DNA of 64,000 nt, from NCBI RefSeq assembly GCF_003390915.1, contig NZ_QMEM01000001.1:806001-870000 (forward strand), given 5' to 3'. The notes below the pieces were generated by a model, which saw only the letters and a program-made list of their open reading frames with translations, ran no database searches and had not been told where the DNA came from. The position numbers were made by a program, and so were the translations under genes. Source of the stretch: Lewinella sp. IMCC34183 (GTDB lineage Bacteria > Bacteroidota > Bacteroidia > Chitinophagales > Saprospiraceae). Below, piece by piece: positions 51,695 through 60,699 of the stretch (positions are counted from its first letter, which is position 1; every line of letters starts with the position of its first letter).

Positions 51695-53206
51695 ATGCCG
51701 GCACGACTACTCACCACTTTAGTTTTTCTTCTCGCTCCCCTCTGTTTCCTTACCGCCCAAGACTATCGCGGCTGCGCCACGGTAGGGCGTTCGGCCTGGC
51801 TCGACGCTTACCAGGCCGGGAAGATCGCTCCGGTGCCCAAGTCGCTGGAGACGCGCTTCGTGCCCATTCACCTCACCCTGGTGGGCGACGACAACGGGGC
51901 GGGCTACGCAGATCCGCTGACCCTCCTCAACAGCTTCGAACTGCTGAACGACGATTTCGCCGAGGTGAACGTCCGCTTCTACATCGACAGTGACATTGAC
52001 TACCTCAGCAGTACCTTCTACTATGACCACGACTTCGACGGGGGCTACGACCTGATGCGCAACTTCAACCGGCGCAACACCCTCAACAGCTACGTGGTGG
52101 GCAACCCCAGCGAGGCCTGCGGGTACTACAGCCCGCGGGGCGACGCTATCGCCCTGGGCATCAACTGCATCAACGCCGGCAACCACACCTGGAGCCACGA
52201 AGTGGGCCACTACCTCAGTCTGCCGCACACCTTCTTCGGATGGGAGAGCGTCGGGGACATCGCCAAGGTGGAAGCCTTTAACAAACCCGCCCCCACCAGC
52301 CTGCGGTACGCGGGGCGGACCGTCGCCGTGGAACGGGTCGACCGCAGCAACTGCGCGGATGCCGCCGACGGGTTCTGCGACACGCCGCCCGACTACCTTC
52401 CCGAGCGGTGGAACTGCGAAACGGGGGGCATCTACAAGGATAGCCTGCTGGACCCGGACTCGACCCGCTTTGCCGTCTACGGCGCGAACATCATGAGCTA
52501 CGCACAGGACGGCTGCGTGGAAGCCTTCTCCCCCGAACAGGTAGCGGCCATGAACGCCAACCTGGCCGGCCGCTCCGGCCTGGCCGACGCGGACGCGCCC
52601 GTATTCACCGCCGCCCGCGTGGAAGATCTCTCCCTCCTCAGCCCGGCCAACAACGAGCGAGTCCGGTTCTCGGACAGCGTACAACTGATCTGGAACAAGG
52701 TGCCCAACGCCGATTTCTACCTCGTCCAGCTCAACCGCGGCGCTAACTTTTCCGGCAACCCCCTCACTTCCTTCTTCACCTCCGACACCTCCGTGGCGAT
52801 TACCGACATTCTTCTTCCCCGCACCAAATACTACTGGCGGGTACGCGCGGTCAACCGCTACGACGTCACCGGCGACTTCTCCGGCGTGCGGGAGTTCGTC
52901 AACGGACGGGAGCTTTCCACTGCCACCCGGCAGGATGCCCTACTCGCGGCGGCCGTGCGGCTTTCCCCCAACCCGGTTTCCGCGCGGCACCCCCTGCGCC
53001 TCAGCGCGGCAGGCATCGGATCCGGGGAGCTGAGCGCCCAGCTGATCGACCTGTCCGGCCGGGTGCGGGCCGAGCAGCCCCGGCAACGGGTCAGCGGCTC
53101 GTTCGAGCTGGAGTTTGCCACGGCTGACCTGCCGGCCGGCATCTACCTGGTCCGAGTAACACTCGACAGCCGCCAGCTCACCCGCCGGGTGATCGTCACC
53201 CCCTAA
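51695..53206 (+). CDS. Secreted M43-like metalloprotease with type IX sorting domain
   Basis: 503 residues from ATG 51695 (MPARLLTTLVFLLAPLCFLTAQ signal peptide); the frame open from 51638 adds a non-signal stretch. Zinc site HEVGHYLSLPH: H168, E169, H172 and H178 are present, but the Gly usually between the second and third His is Ser (S175). Met-turn in YGANIMSYAQDGC; Cys-rich CADAADGFCDTPPDY as in pappalysin-type proteins. A fibronectin-III-like domain (LLSPANNERVRFSDSVQLIWNKV, split) and a type A C-terminal sorting domain (AVRLSPNPVSARHPL to GIYLVRVTLDSRQLTRRVIV) follow. Confidence 0.88.
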   Translation: MPARLLTTLVFLLAPLCFLTAQDYRGCATVGRSAWLDAYQAGKIAPVPKSLETRFVPIHLTLVGDDNGAGYADPLTLLNSFELLNDDFAEVNVRFYIDSDIDYLSSTFYYDHDFDGGYDLMRNFNRRNTLNSYVVGNPSEACGYYSPRGDAIALGINCINAGNHTWSHEVGHYLSLPHTFFGWESVGDIAKVEAFNKPAPTSLRYAGRTVAVERVDRSNCADAADGFCDTPPDYLPERWNCETGGIYKDSLLDPDSTRFAVYGANIMSYAQDGCVEAFSPEQVAAMNANLAGRSGLADADAPVFTAARVEDLSLLSPANNERVRFSDSVQLIWNKVPNADFYLVQLNRGANFSGNPLTSFFTSDTSVAITDILLPRTKYYWRVRAVNRYDVTGDFSGVREFVNGRELSTATRQDALLAAAVRLSPNPVSARHPLRLSAAGIGSGELSAQLIDLSGRVRAEQPRQRVSGSFELEFATADLPAGIYLVRVTLDSRQLTRRVIVTP

Positions 53207-55359
53207 TTATCCCCGACGATCGTCATTTCGTCTACCAGGTGGGTGGCCCCCGCGAATTTGTCGATCAGGAAGAGGACGTAGCGGATGTCTACCATGATGT
53301 TGCGGCAGATGGACGGGTCGTAGTAGACGTCCGACATCGTACTCTGCCAGGTACGGTCGAAGTTCAGCCCCACCAGCTCGCCCCGGCCGTTGAGCGCCGG
53401 GCTCCCGCTGTTGCCACCGGTAGTGTGGTTGGAGCCCAGCAAACAGACCGGCATCTTGCCCTCCGGCGTGGCGTAGCGACCGTAATCCCCGGCGCGGTAC
53501 AGCTCAAGCAGCCGTTCGGGCACGTCAAACTCGTAGTCGCCCGGCACGTATTTTTTCACCACCCCCTCGAGGTAGGTCTGGTCCGCGTAGCGCTCGCCGT
53601 CCAGACCCGTAAAGCCTTCGTACTTCCCGTAGCTGACGCGCAGGGTGGAGTTTGCATCGGGATAGAGGTTTCGCTCGGGAAAGAAGCGGAGGAGGCCGTC
53701 CATGTACTCCCGTTGCAGGGCGTTGATGCGCTCGGCGTAGGCGTTGTAGGGGTCCACCACACGCACCTCATTATAGCCGTTGAGTTGGCGAACGAATTGG
53801 AGGGAACGGTCGGCGCTGAGGTGTTCCACGAAGGCTGCCGGATCCATTCGCAACAGGTCGATCATGCGGTCGGGATGGGTGAGGTAGCTGCCCTGGAACA
53901 GGTCCTCCACCAGGGCGTCGTAGGAACCGGCGAAGGCCAGTTGATCAACGGCGTACGGGGATTGGTATTCCGTCTCTACCTCTTCGAAGTAGCTGGGCAG
54001 CAGGGCCCGTGCGACCTCGCGGTCCACCTCCGCACTGTACCCCTGAAAATAGTTCTCCAGGTAGGCGATCAGCGCCGGCGCCCGCTGCCGAAAATCTTCC
54101 AGGCCGTTGTTGTCGACGCGCTTGAGCTGGGCAGCCAGCACGTTGGCCAGCCGAAACAGGTCGACGTTGTAATTGATCTCCCCAACGTAAGCGCGGGCAA
54201 TTTCCAGGGGCTCGCGGGCCTGGTACAGCGAATCCAGTCCGGGGAGCAGATGAGCGTACTTCTCTACTGCGGAGGGTTTAGCGGCAACGCGCTGCAGAAA
54301 TTCCCGCTCAAGCGCCTGGCGTTCTTCCACGGCCCCGACCGCTTCCACGCCCTGGCTTTCCCCGCGCCACTTTTTCCAGGCATTGGCGATGCGCGCCTGC
54401 TTGCTGGCGTAGTCGATACGAATCTGGGGGTCGGCCCGCATGGCACTGTCGATCACGGCCAGGCTCAGGTCCCGCAGGCCGATCCGGATGGGGTTGATCA
54501 CTTCGGTGCGCTGCTCCATCGCCCCCGCCGGCAGGTAGCTGTCGGTCGTACCGGGGAATCCGAAGATCATGGAAAAGTCTCCGGGCTTCGTTCCGCCGAT
54601 GTTGATCTCCAGGTGCTGCTTGGGGTGCAGGGGGACATTTTCCGCGGCGTACTCGGCCGGATCTCCGTTCGGTGCGGTGTAGATGCGGAACAGGCTGAAA
54701 TCGCCGGTATGGCGTGGCCATTCCCAGTTGTCGGTGTCGGCTCCGAACTTACCGATCGAGGAGGGCGGCGCTCCGACCAGCCGGACGTCCCGGTAGGTCC
54801 GGGTCACGAAGGCGTAGTAGCGGTTGCCCGCGTAAAAGGGCTTGACGAGCACTTCCTCGAAGGTGCCGAGCGGAAACTGGCCGCGGAGGGCTTCGGTGTT
54901 TCGCTGCACGATCCGTGCCCGGTCCGCTTCGCTCGTCGCATCCGTGACGCCGTCCAGGATGCGGTCGGTCACTTCCTCGATGCGCTCAATGAAGGTAACG
55001 AAGAGTCCCTCGTTGGGCAGTTCTTCTGCCTCCCGCATAGCCCAGAAACCGTCTTGCAGGTAGTTATTCTCCAGGGTGGAGTGGTCCTGAATGGCCCCGT
55101 AACCGCAGTGGTGATTGGTCAGCACCAGTCCCCGGTTACTGATCACCTCGCCCGTGCAGAAGCCGCCAAAGTGGACGATAGCATCCTTCAGGCTTCCGCG
55201 GTTGATGCTGTAGATGTCCTCGGCCGTGATCTCCATGCCCATATCGCGCATCTCCTGCTCGTTAAGGTTCTCCAGCAGAAGGGGAAGCCACATACCGCCA
55301 CCCGCGCGCAGGGCAGTCAGGGAAAGACAGGAAAGCAGTAAGACGAGCATATGACGCAT
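53203..55359 (-). CDS. S46 family dipeptidyl-peptidase, DPP11-like (Asp/Glu specific)
   Basis: 718 residues with a signal peptide (LVLLLSCLSLTALRA) and the mature start GGGMWLPLLLENLN. Chymotrypsin-like triad: His in LTNHHCGYG (H84), Asp in FGADTDNWEWPRHTGDFS, Ser S651 in GGNSGSPALNG. R669, 18 residues after the Ser in LNFDRTWQSTMSD, matches the S655/R673 spacing in Porphyromonas DPP11, where that Arg selects acidic P1 residues; DPP7 has Gly there. Releases dipeptides in the periplasm. It is 11 bases downstream of the dehydrogenase gene and overlaps the convergent protease gene by four bases. Confidence 0.93.
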   Translation of the reverse strand: MRHMLVLLLSCLSLTALRAGGGMWLPLLLENLNEQEMRDMGMEITAEDIYSINRGSLKDAIVHFGGFCTGEVISNRGLVLTNHHCGYGAIQDHSTLENNYLQDGFWAMREAEELPNEGLFVTFIERIEEVTDRILDGVTDATSEADRARIVQRNTEALRGQFPLGTFEEVLVKPFYAGNRYYAFVTRTYRDVRLVGAPPSSIGKFGADTDNWEWPRHTGDFSLFRIYTAPNGDPAEYAAENVPLHPKQHLEINIGGTKPGDFSMIFGFPGTTDSYLPAGAMEQRTEVINPIRIGLRDLSLAVIDSAMRADPQIRIDYASKQARIANAWKKWRGESQGVEAVGAVEERQALEREFLQRVAAKPSAVEKYAHLLPGLDSLYQAREPLEIARAYVGEINYNVDLFRLANVLAAQLKRVDNNGLEDFRQRAPALIAYLENYFQGYSAEVDREVARALLPSYFEEVETEYQSPYAVDQLAFAGSYDALVEDLFQGSYLTHPDRMIDLLRMDPAAFVEHLSADRSLQFVRQLNGYNEVRVVDPYNAYAERINALQREYMDGLLRFFPERNLYPDANSTLRVSYGKYEGFTGLDGERYADQTYLEGVVKKYVPGDYEFDVPERLLELYRAGDYGRYATPEGKMPVCLLGSNHTTGGNSGSPALNGRGELVGLNFDRTWQSTMSDVYYDPSICRNIMVDIRYVLFLIDKFAGATHLVDEMTIVGDN

Positions 55360-55370
55360 GACGGAGGGGA

Positions 55371-56318
55371 TTATACCCCCGTAAACGCCTCAGTGATCTT
55401 TTTGTATAAGGTGCGGGCGTGGCCCTCTTCGGCCTCGTGGCTCCAGCCAGCGATGTGGGGGGTGAGCACGGTCCGGTCGCTACGGCGCAGATACTGGTAG
55501 GGCTCGGGCAGGGCGTCGGGCTCCAGTTTCACGAAACTCTGCTCCTCGTATTCGTTCACGTCCAGTCCGGCTCCCAGTACGCGGCCGGCTTCCATGGCGT
55601 CGACCAGATCGGCGGTATTTACCAGCAGGCCGCGGGCCGTATTGATCAGGTATACCGGTTTGGCGAAGGCGGCGAACCAGTCGGCATTCGCGTAGTACCG
55701 GTTGCCCTCCAGAAACATGTGCAGGCTCACCACGTCCGCCTCTCGCTGCAACTGCTCGAGGGAAACCGCCTCGGCGTACGCGTCCCCGTACGCGGTACGG
55801 AACTTGTCGTGCGTGATCACCCGGCAGCCGAAGCCCTGCAGGCGTCGCGCCGTCATTTGCCCCATATTGCCGTAACCGACGAGGCCTACCGTCAGGTACT
55901 GGAGCTCGGTCCCCACGTTACCCCGGCGGACCCACTCCCCCGCCCGGACCTGCCGGTCGGCCCGTCCGAGGTGATTAAGCAACATGAGCAACATCCCGAC
56001 GGCGTGCTCGGCGACCGTATGCTTGCTGCCCTCCGGGCTATTGAAAACGATTATTCCCCGTTCGCGGGCGTATGCGAGGTCGATGTGGTCGGTACCCACT
56101 CCCCAACGGGCCACGAACTTCAGCCGGTCGCCGCCGGCGTCCAGCATCTCGCGGTCAATATCGAAGCGGGAGCGGATCATAAGGCCGTCGTAGTCGGGCA
56201 ACAACCGCAGGGCCGTGGCGCGATCGCAGGTGCTGTGAACGTCGACCGTGTGCCCGTCCGCCCGTAATTGCTCGCGCAGGAAGGGGTGGGCGTCGGGGTC
56301 TAGGAATATCACTTTCAT
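55371..56318 (-). CDS. D-isomer-specific 2-hydroxyacid dehydrogenase
   Basis: 315 residues. NAD-binding motif VGLVGYGNMGQMTARRLQGFGCRVI (about 145-170, split), catalytic Arg in YLINTARGLLVNTADL, Glu in LGAGLDVNEYEEQ and His in VLTPHIAGWSHEAEE. Resembles phosphoglycerate dehydrogenase without the ACT regulatory domain, so it could be SerA-like or act on another 2-hydroxyacid; the sequence does not decide. Lies between murF-alr (30-base gap) and the S46 peptidase. Confidence 0.9.
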   Translation of the reverse strand: MKVIFLDPDAHPFLREQLRADGHTVDVHSTCDRATALRLLPDYDGLMIRSRFDIDREMLDAGGDRLKFVARWGVGTDHIDLAYARERGIIVFNSPEGSKHTVAEHAVGMLLMLLNHLGRADRQVRAGEWVRRGNVGTELQYLTVGLVGYGNMGQMTARRLQGFGCRVITHDKFRTAYGDAYAEAVSLEQLQREADVVSLHMFLEGNRYYANADWFAAFAKPVYLINTARGLLVNTADLVDAMEAGRVLGAGLDVNEYEEQSFVKLEPDALPEPYQYLRRSDRTVLTPHIAGWSHEAEEGHARTLYKKITEAFTGV

Positions 56319-56348
56319 GGCCCCAAGGTACGCAGGCGGGCGAGCGGA

Positions 56349-58742
56349 TCACTCCCCTACGTAGATCCGGTGGACCCGACTGCCGATCCCGGTAAGTATC
56401 TCGTACGGGATGGTGCGCGCCGCCCCGGCCAGTAACTCGATTGGGTGGTCGGGAGAAAAGATGACGGCCTCATCGCCTACTTTGATATCGGGTATCCCGG
56501 TGACGTCCACCGTACACATATCCATACAGACACTTCCGATCGTGGGGGCGTAGCGGTTGTGGATCCGCACGGCGAAGCGCCCCCCCCCCGCCAGGCGGGG
56601 CAACCCGTCGGCGTAGCCTATGCTGAGTACGGCCAGGCGCTTGTCGCTGTCGATGACGCCCCGGCGCCCGTAACCGACCGTTTCCCCGGCGCTGCGGTTC
56701 TGCAGGGCGGTGACCGTAGTGGTCAGGGTGAGTACCGGCTGCAGGTGCATGCGCATGCTTTCGTCGCCGATGCCGTAGAGACCGATCCCCAGGCGGACCA
56801 TATCGTAAGCATTCTGGGGGAAGCGGGAAATGCCGTTGCTGTTCAGGGCATGACGTTGCACCCGCGCGCCGCCGCCCTTCAGGTACTCCTCGTAGAGCCG
56901 GTCGAAGTCGCTAAGCTGCTTCACCGTGTAAGCGTCGTGTACGGGGTCGTCACTGGCCGCCAGGTGGGTAAAGATGCTGGCAACCTGTACTCCGGAGAGC
57001 CCCGGCTGCCCGCTATGGAGCTGACGAAATTCCGCTTCCGGGAAACCGAGGCGCCCCATACCGGTATCCACTTCGATATGGACGGGCAGCTTCAGGGTAG
57101 CCGCCCACCGGAGCTGTTCGGTGCGGTGTACCACCGGCTCCAGGTCGTACTCGGCCAGCAGGGGGTAACTGTAGGCCTCAGCGTTCAATACCATAATCGG
57201 AAGCCGGATGCCCCCCTGGCGCAGCTCACGGCCCTCCTCGGGATAAGCAACGGCCAGGTAGTCCGCGCCGACATCCTCCAGCCTACGCGCAACGGGCAGG
57301 GCACCACTGCCGTAGGCCGAGGCCTTGGCCATCACAATAACCTTGCACTCCGGCGGGAGGCCGTTTTTATACGATCGAAAGTTCTGGCTCATCCGGGTGA
57401 GGTCGACCTCCAGCGTGGTACGGTGGAGCTGCCGGCTCAGCATGTCGGCCACCTGGTCCATGCCCTCCCGGCTGGCTCCCTTTACCAGCACCGTTTGCTC
57501 CTTAAACCTGAGCTCTGGGAGCGCGCGTATCAGTTCGGGTACATCGGCGAAATAGGTGGCCTCCGGAAAGACAGGACGGAAGGCCGCATTGGCTTCCCCC
57601 ACCAGCAGCAGGCGGTCGACCCGGCCGGACAGAAGGGCGCGCAGGCGGTCGGCCAGGTCGTCCAGTGGCTGTACGGTACCGAGGATCAGCGCCAGGTTGT
57701 CGTAGGGGTCCTGTGCCTCGGCGAAGGTTACCGCCGCGGCGAGGGCGCTGAAGTCGTTGCTGTAGCTGTCGTTGATCACGGGGCCACCCTCCCGGCCGCG
57801 GCGCTGCTCCAGGCGATTGCTGAGGGGGACAAAGCCGCCGGCTACCGAAATAAAGGTGTGAAGCGGTAAGCCGAACGCACAGGAGAAGGCTGCTACCGAC
57901 CTGGCGTTGTCGAGATACACCGGTGGCAGTTCGGGCAAGATGACCAGCCGGTCATTTCCGTTGATACGTATGCCCCGGCGCCCCGAGCCCGACCATCGGT
58001 ATAGCTGCCCGCGGTCCAGAACGCCGCGCGCGGCCTCTACAAGTTCTTCCTGGTTGGGGAGTACCAACAGGTCTACGCCGCGGAACAAGGACATTTTTTC
58101 CCGCAGCAGGTGGTTGCGGTCCTCGAAGTTGCGCTGGTGGGCCGTCAGCACGTTGGTCAGGATTCCGTGGCTGGGCTGAACGATGTCCGCTAGAATGCCC
58201 ATATCCCCCGGTTCGCTGATCCCTACCTCGAAGATGCCGATATCGTGGTGCTGATTCAGGTTCCAGAGCGATAGCGGAACACCGACCTGGGAGTTGTACG
58301 AACGGGGACTGGCGCATACGTTTCGGTCGTGCGACAGCACCTCCGTAAGCCAGTCCTTTACTATGGTCTTGCCATTACTTCCCGTGATGGCCACGATCGG
58401 TATATCAAACTGCCGGCGGTGATGGCGGGCCAGCTGCTGGAGCACCCACAACGGACGGTCGACCTGATGGATCCGGGGAGGTACGCCGCCTACTGCCTCC
58501 ATGGCCGCACCGATGGCTTCGCGGTGGGCCGTGAACCCTTCACGCGATACAACGAAGTCCCGGACGCCGAGGCGAATCAGGGGGGCAACGTAAGCGTGTC
58601 CGTCGCGACGTTCCCCGCGGAGGGCAAAGAACAGCGCGCGCAATGGTTGTCCTACAAGGCGGCTGTCGATAACCAGATCGTAGGAAGCGTAATTGTCGTA
58701 GAGTCGCCGTATGAATACAAGGGAATCCGGCTGGTGGTGCAT
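56349..58742 (-). CDS. murF-alr: Fused UDP-MurNAc-tripeptide:D-Ala-D-Ala ligase and alanine racemase
   Basis: 797 residues. MurF part (about 1-440): VIDSRLVGQPLRALFFALRGERRDGH (split), ATP loop VAITGSNGKTIVKDWLTEVLS, and NDSYSNDFSALAAAV. Alanine racemase part (about 450-797): PLP Lys K473 in VIVMAKASAYGSG (the KA.SYGSG form usual in these fusions), then GMGRLGF, HALNSNGISRFP, and VSVCMD-type GSVCMDMCTVDVTGI with the C-terminal Tyr region. One protein thus makes D-Ala and attaches D-Ala-D-Ala to the peptidoglycan precursor. It supplies the murF missing from the dcw cluster. Such fusions are typical of Bacteroidota. Confidence 0.96.
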   Translation of the reverse strand: MHHQPDSLVFIRRLYDNYASYDLVIDSRLVGQPLRALFFALRGERRDGHAYVAPLIRLGVRDFVVSREGFTAHREAIGAAMEAVGGVPPRIHQVDRPLWVLQQLARHHRRQFDIPIVAITGSNGKTIVKDWLTEVLSHDRNVCASPRSYNSQVGVPLSLWNLNQHHDIGIFEVGISEPGDMGILADIVQPSHGILTNVLTAHQRNFEDRNHLLREKMSLFRGVDLLVLPNQEELVEAARGVLDRGQLYRWSGSGRRGIRINGNDRLVILPELPPVYLDNARSVAAFSCAFGLPLHTFISVAGGFVPLSNRLEQRRGREGGPVINDSYSNDFSALAAAVTFAEAQDPYDNLALILGTVQPLDDLADRLRALLSGRVDRLLLVGEANAAFRPVFPEATYFADVPELIRALPELRFKEQTVLVKGASREGMDQVADMLSRQLHRTTLEVDLTRMSQNFRSYKNGLPPECKVIVMAKASAYGSGALPVARRLEDVGADYLAVAYPEEGRELRQGGIRLPIMVLNAEAYSYPLLAEYDLEPVVHRTEQLRWAATLKLPVHIEVDTGMGRLGFPEAEFRQLHSGQPGLSGVQVASIFTHLAASDDPVHDAYTVKQLSDFDRLYEEYLKGGGARVQRHALNSNGISRFPQNAYDMVRLGIGLYGIGDESMRMHLQPVLTLTTTVTALQNRSAGETVGYGRRGVIDSDKRLAVLSIGYADGLPRLAGGGRFAVRIHNRYAPTIGSVCMDMCTVDVTGIPDIKVGDEAVIFSPDHPIELLAGAARTIPYEILTGIGSRVHRIYVGE

Positions 58743-58771
58743 GACTAAGGAAAGATCGTAATTTTGTGGCT

Positions 58772-59488
58772 ATGCAGGTTCCTAAAATCCGCCAATCGGT
58801 GGCAGAATTCAAAAATTGGATGCTGACCGACGAAGCTTTGGCCTATTTACCCCTCTGGGAAACGCAGCAAAACTGGCAGGAACACTTTAACGTGGAAGCT
58901 AAAGACCTGGCAGCCAGCTACGATACCGCCCTGGACAGTAAAACCAACCGCCGCCACTACCGGCGGGGCGGCTACGACCCCAAACGGAGCATGCTCGCGA
59001 TCATGGAATGGGAGCCCGACTTCGTCCGCGACGCCTTCCGCGACCTCTTCAGTGAGGACCGAGACCTGGAAGGTCGGGTGCAGCGCTTCGTTTTCTACGT
59101 CAACGAACTGTTCAACCGGTACCGCGACGCGAAGCCCAAGGCGCGGGAGCCCACGCACTACCACGACGACGATTACAATATGGCCTCGATCTACCTGATG
59201 GGCCAGTACCCGGAATCGTACGCGCCGTACAGCACACCCCTGCTTCAGCAGTTGTGCCAGAAGCTGGGCGCAAAAGACGTCCCGCCGGCCGCAGATTTCC
59301 CTCGGTACACGAAGCTGCTCACCACCCTCCGGCCCTTCCTCGAGCAGGACGAGACAATTATGCAGCAGTACCAGGACGCCCTGCGGCCGGTAGACTATGC
59401 GGGCAAGAGCGCGCTGCTGGTCTATTGGTTCTTCCGGTTCGTGGTCGACCACCAGAATGCGGCCGCCGGAGCGGGCAAGGAACAATGA
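58772..59488 (+). CDS. Possible free-standing N-terminal domain of an McrB-type AAA protein
   Basis: 238 residues from ATG 58772. The layout (VAEFKNWMLTDEA at the start, GGYDPKRSMLAIMEWEPDFVRDAFRDLF, then HYHDDDYNMASIYLMGQYPESYAPYSTPLLQQLCQKLG, split) resembles the non-ATPase N-terminal region of McrB-like proteins in Bacteroidota. No Walker motifs follow and the frame ends at a normal stop, so the AAA part is absent. The match is from memory and moderate at best. A perfect TAnnTTTG element (TAATTTTG, 58759-58766) ends 5 bases before the ATG, which would give a nearly leaderless mRNA. Divergent from murF-alr (29-base gap). Confidence 0.55.
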   Translation: MQVPKIRQSVAEFKNWMLTDEALAYLPLWETQQNWQEHFNVEAKDLAASYDTALDSKTNRRHYRRGGYDPKRSMLAIMEWEPDFVRDAFRDLFSEDRDLEGRVQRFVFYVNELFNRYRDAKPKAREPTHYHDDDYNMASIYLMGQYPESYAPYSTPLLQQLCQKLGAKDVPPAADFPRYTKLLTTLRPFLEQDETIMQQYQDALRPVDYAGKSALLVYWFFRFVVDHQNAAAGAGKEQ

Positions 59489-59534
59489 TTTCTGACGTCA
59501 GCGCCGCCGCGTCACGCTGCGGCCGCCGGTGTAT

Positions 59535-59557
59535 CGTCGTTGTGAGTTCCAACGACG
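59535..59557. other. Hairpin between two convergent genes
   Basis: CGTCGTTG-N7-CAACGACG, a perfect 8-bp stem in the 183-base gap between the genes ending at 59488 and 59672. No T-run on either side. It may act as a weak bidirectional terminator or RNA end stabiliser. Confidence 0.4.
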
Positions 59558-59671
59558 GCACCTCATCCCTACCCTATTCCCGTGGATTGGTGAGATTAAG
59601 GATCGATAGTGCACACCGGGCCCCTGATGATGCCAGCTCCGCAAAACCGGAGGGCAGTCCTGCGCCCTTAA

Positions 59672-60460
59672 TCAGGCAGCTACGCGCTGAAGGTTGCGGA
59701 TCACCTCGCCATCGGCGGGTGCGGTGAAGAGTCCCTCACCCTGGCGGTCGTCACTCACTTCCAGGTGCATGGTATCCGCCAGTTCGCGGGCCAGCTTACC
59801 CAGCTGGAGGGCGTAGGGAATACTGAATCCCTGTGCCGCGTAGTGGTCTACGATGCCAATACGGATACATTCCAGCGGATCGTGGCGTACCATGAGTTCC
59901 CGCACCCGGTGGTTGCGATTGAAGGGGATCTTGCGATCGGTGAGCGCGTTGCGCAATTCTTCCATGGTCGTCTTCACCACGTTGTCTACCCGGAAGCGGT
60001 TCCAGTAGTCTGCCGATCCCGTACGCCGGATGTAGGCGTTGAGGTGACGCTCCTCAGCGGCGATTTGGCAGCTCATTCGGGTCATTGCCTTGGTCTGCTC
60101 CAGGAGTTGCAGGGTCTCCTCCGCGGTTAGCTGTACGCGGTCGGGGTAAACATCGGCTTCCTTGCTCAGCTTGGTGGCGATGGCCTGCTTCACCTTCGAT
60201 TTGGTGGCCAGGGCGACGAGCCGGGCCAGCTCCAGGTTGAAATAGTACTCGTGAACGACATCGGTCTTGGTGTGGGCGGAGCGGGCGTAGTCCTGCATGC
60301 CCACCGGCTTGCGGATGCCGTCGGAAAACTGGTAGATATCCCTGATCCAGGTCCGGACGTTGGCCTGGTAGTGGTGATCGGAAAGTCCGAGCGCGCGATG
60401 CAGCTCGCTCGCCTTGACTACCCGGGTTCCCTTCTTGCTTACTCTGATCGTTAGGTCCAT
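59672..60460 (-). CDS. AntA/AntB-like protein of unknown function
   Basis: 262 residues from ATG 60460, placed 18 bases after a predicted transcription start. The N-terminus MDLTIRVSKKGTRVVKASELHRALGLSDHHYQANVRTWIRDIYQF (split) resembles the AntA/AntB anti-repressor domain of phages (xxVxARELHxxLG...W). The middle is helical (YYFNLELARLVALATKSKVKQAIATKL) and the C-terminus shows no known domain. No other phage genes are near, so it may be a domesticated or host-regulatory protein. Assignment of the N-terminal domain is moderate. Confidence 0.55.
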   Translation of the reverse strand: MDLTIRVSKKGTRVVKASELHRALGLSDHHYQANVRTWIRDIYQFSDGIRKPVGMQDYARSAHTKTDVVHEYYFNLELARLVALATKSKVKQAIATKLSKEADVYPDRVQLTAEETLQLLEQTKAMTRMSCQIAAEERHLNAYIRRTGSADYWNRFRVDNVVKTTMEELRNALTDRKIPFNRNHRVRELMVRHDPLECIRIGIVDHYAAQGFSIPYALQLGKLARELADTMHLEVSDDRQGEGLFTAPADGEVIRNLQRVAA

Positions 60461-60484
60461 GTTTGAAACCTGCTGTTGATAAAA

Positions 60485-60515
60485 CAAATTTAGCCCTTGT
60501 TGGAATACCAAACAA
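60485..60515 (-). promoter_or_regulatory. Bacteroidota-type promoter of the AntA-like gene
   Basis: Minus strand: -33 element TTG (60515-60513), 20-base spacer, -7 element TAAATTTG (60492-60485). This matches the TTG-N19-21-TAnnTTTG consensus of the Bacteroidota primary sigma factor exactly. The predicted transcript begins about 18 bases before the ATG at 60460. Confidence 0.6.
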
Positions 60516-60699
60516 GTTTAAAACAAATTATTTGTAAGTTTTTTGGGTAAATTTCCGCTATTATCAGCGGGTTACAGCAGAACGGACTGTAAAATAAACT
60601 AAATAGTGACACCTGATACGTCAGAATCGTGCCGGCTGCATTTTTCCGACCAACAATAGTGACTACGCAAAGCCGTTATCTTTACCGTAAAGTCTTGCC

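Noticed and set aside
53239-55341. A 700-codon plus-strand frame opposite the S46 peptidase
   Set aside because: Shadow frame with no domain signs; the minus strand has the complete catalytic triad.
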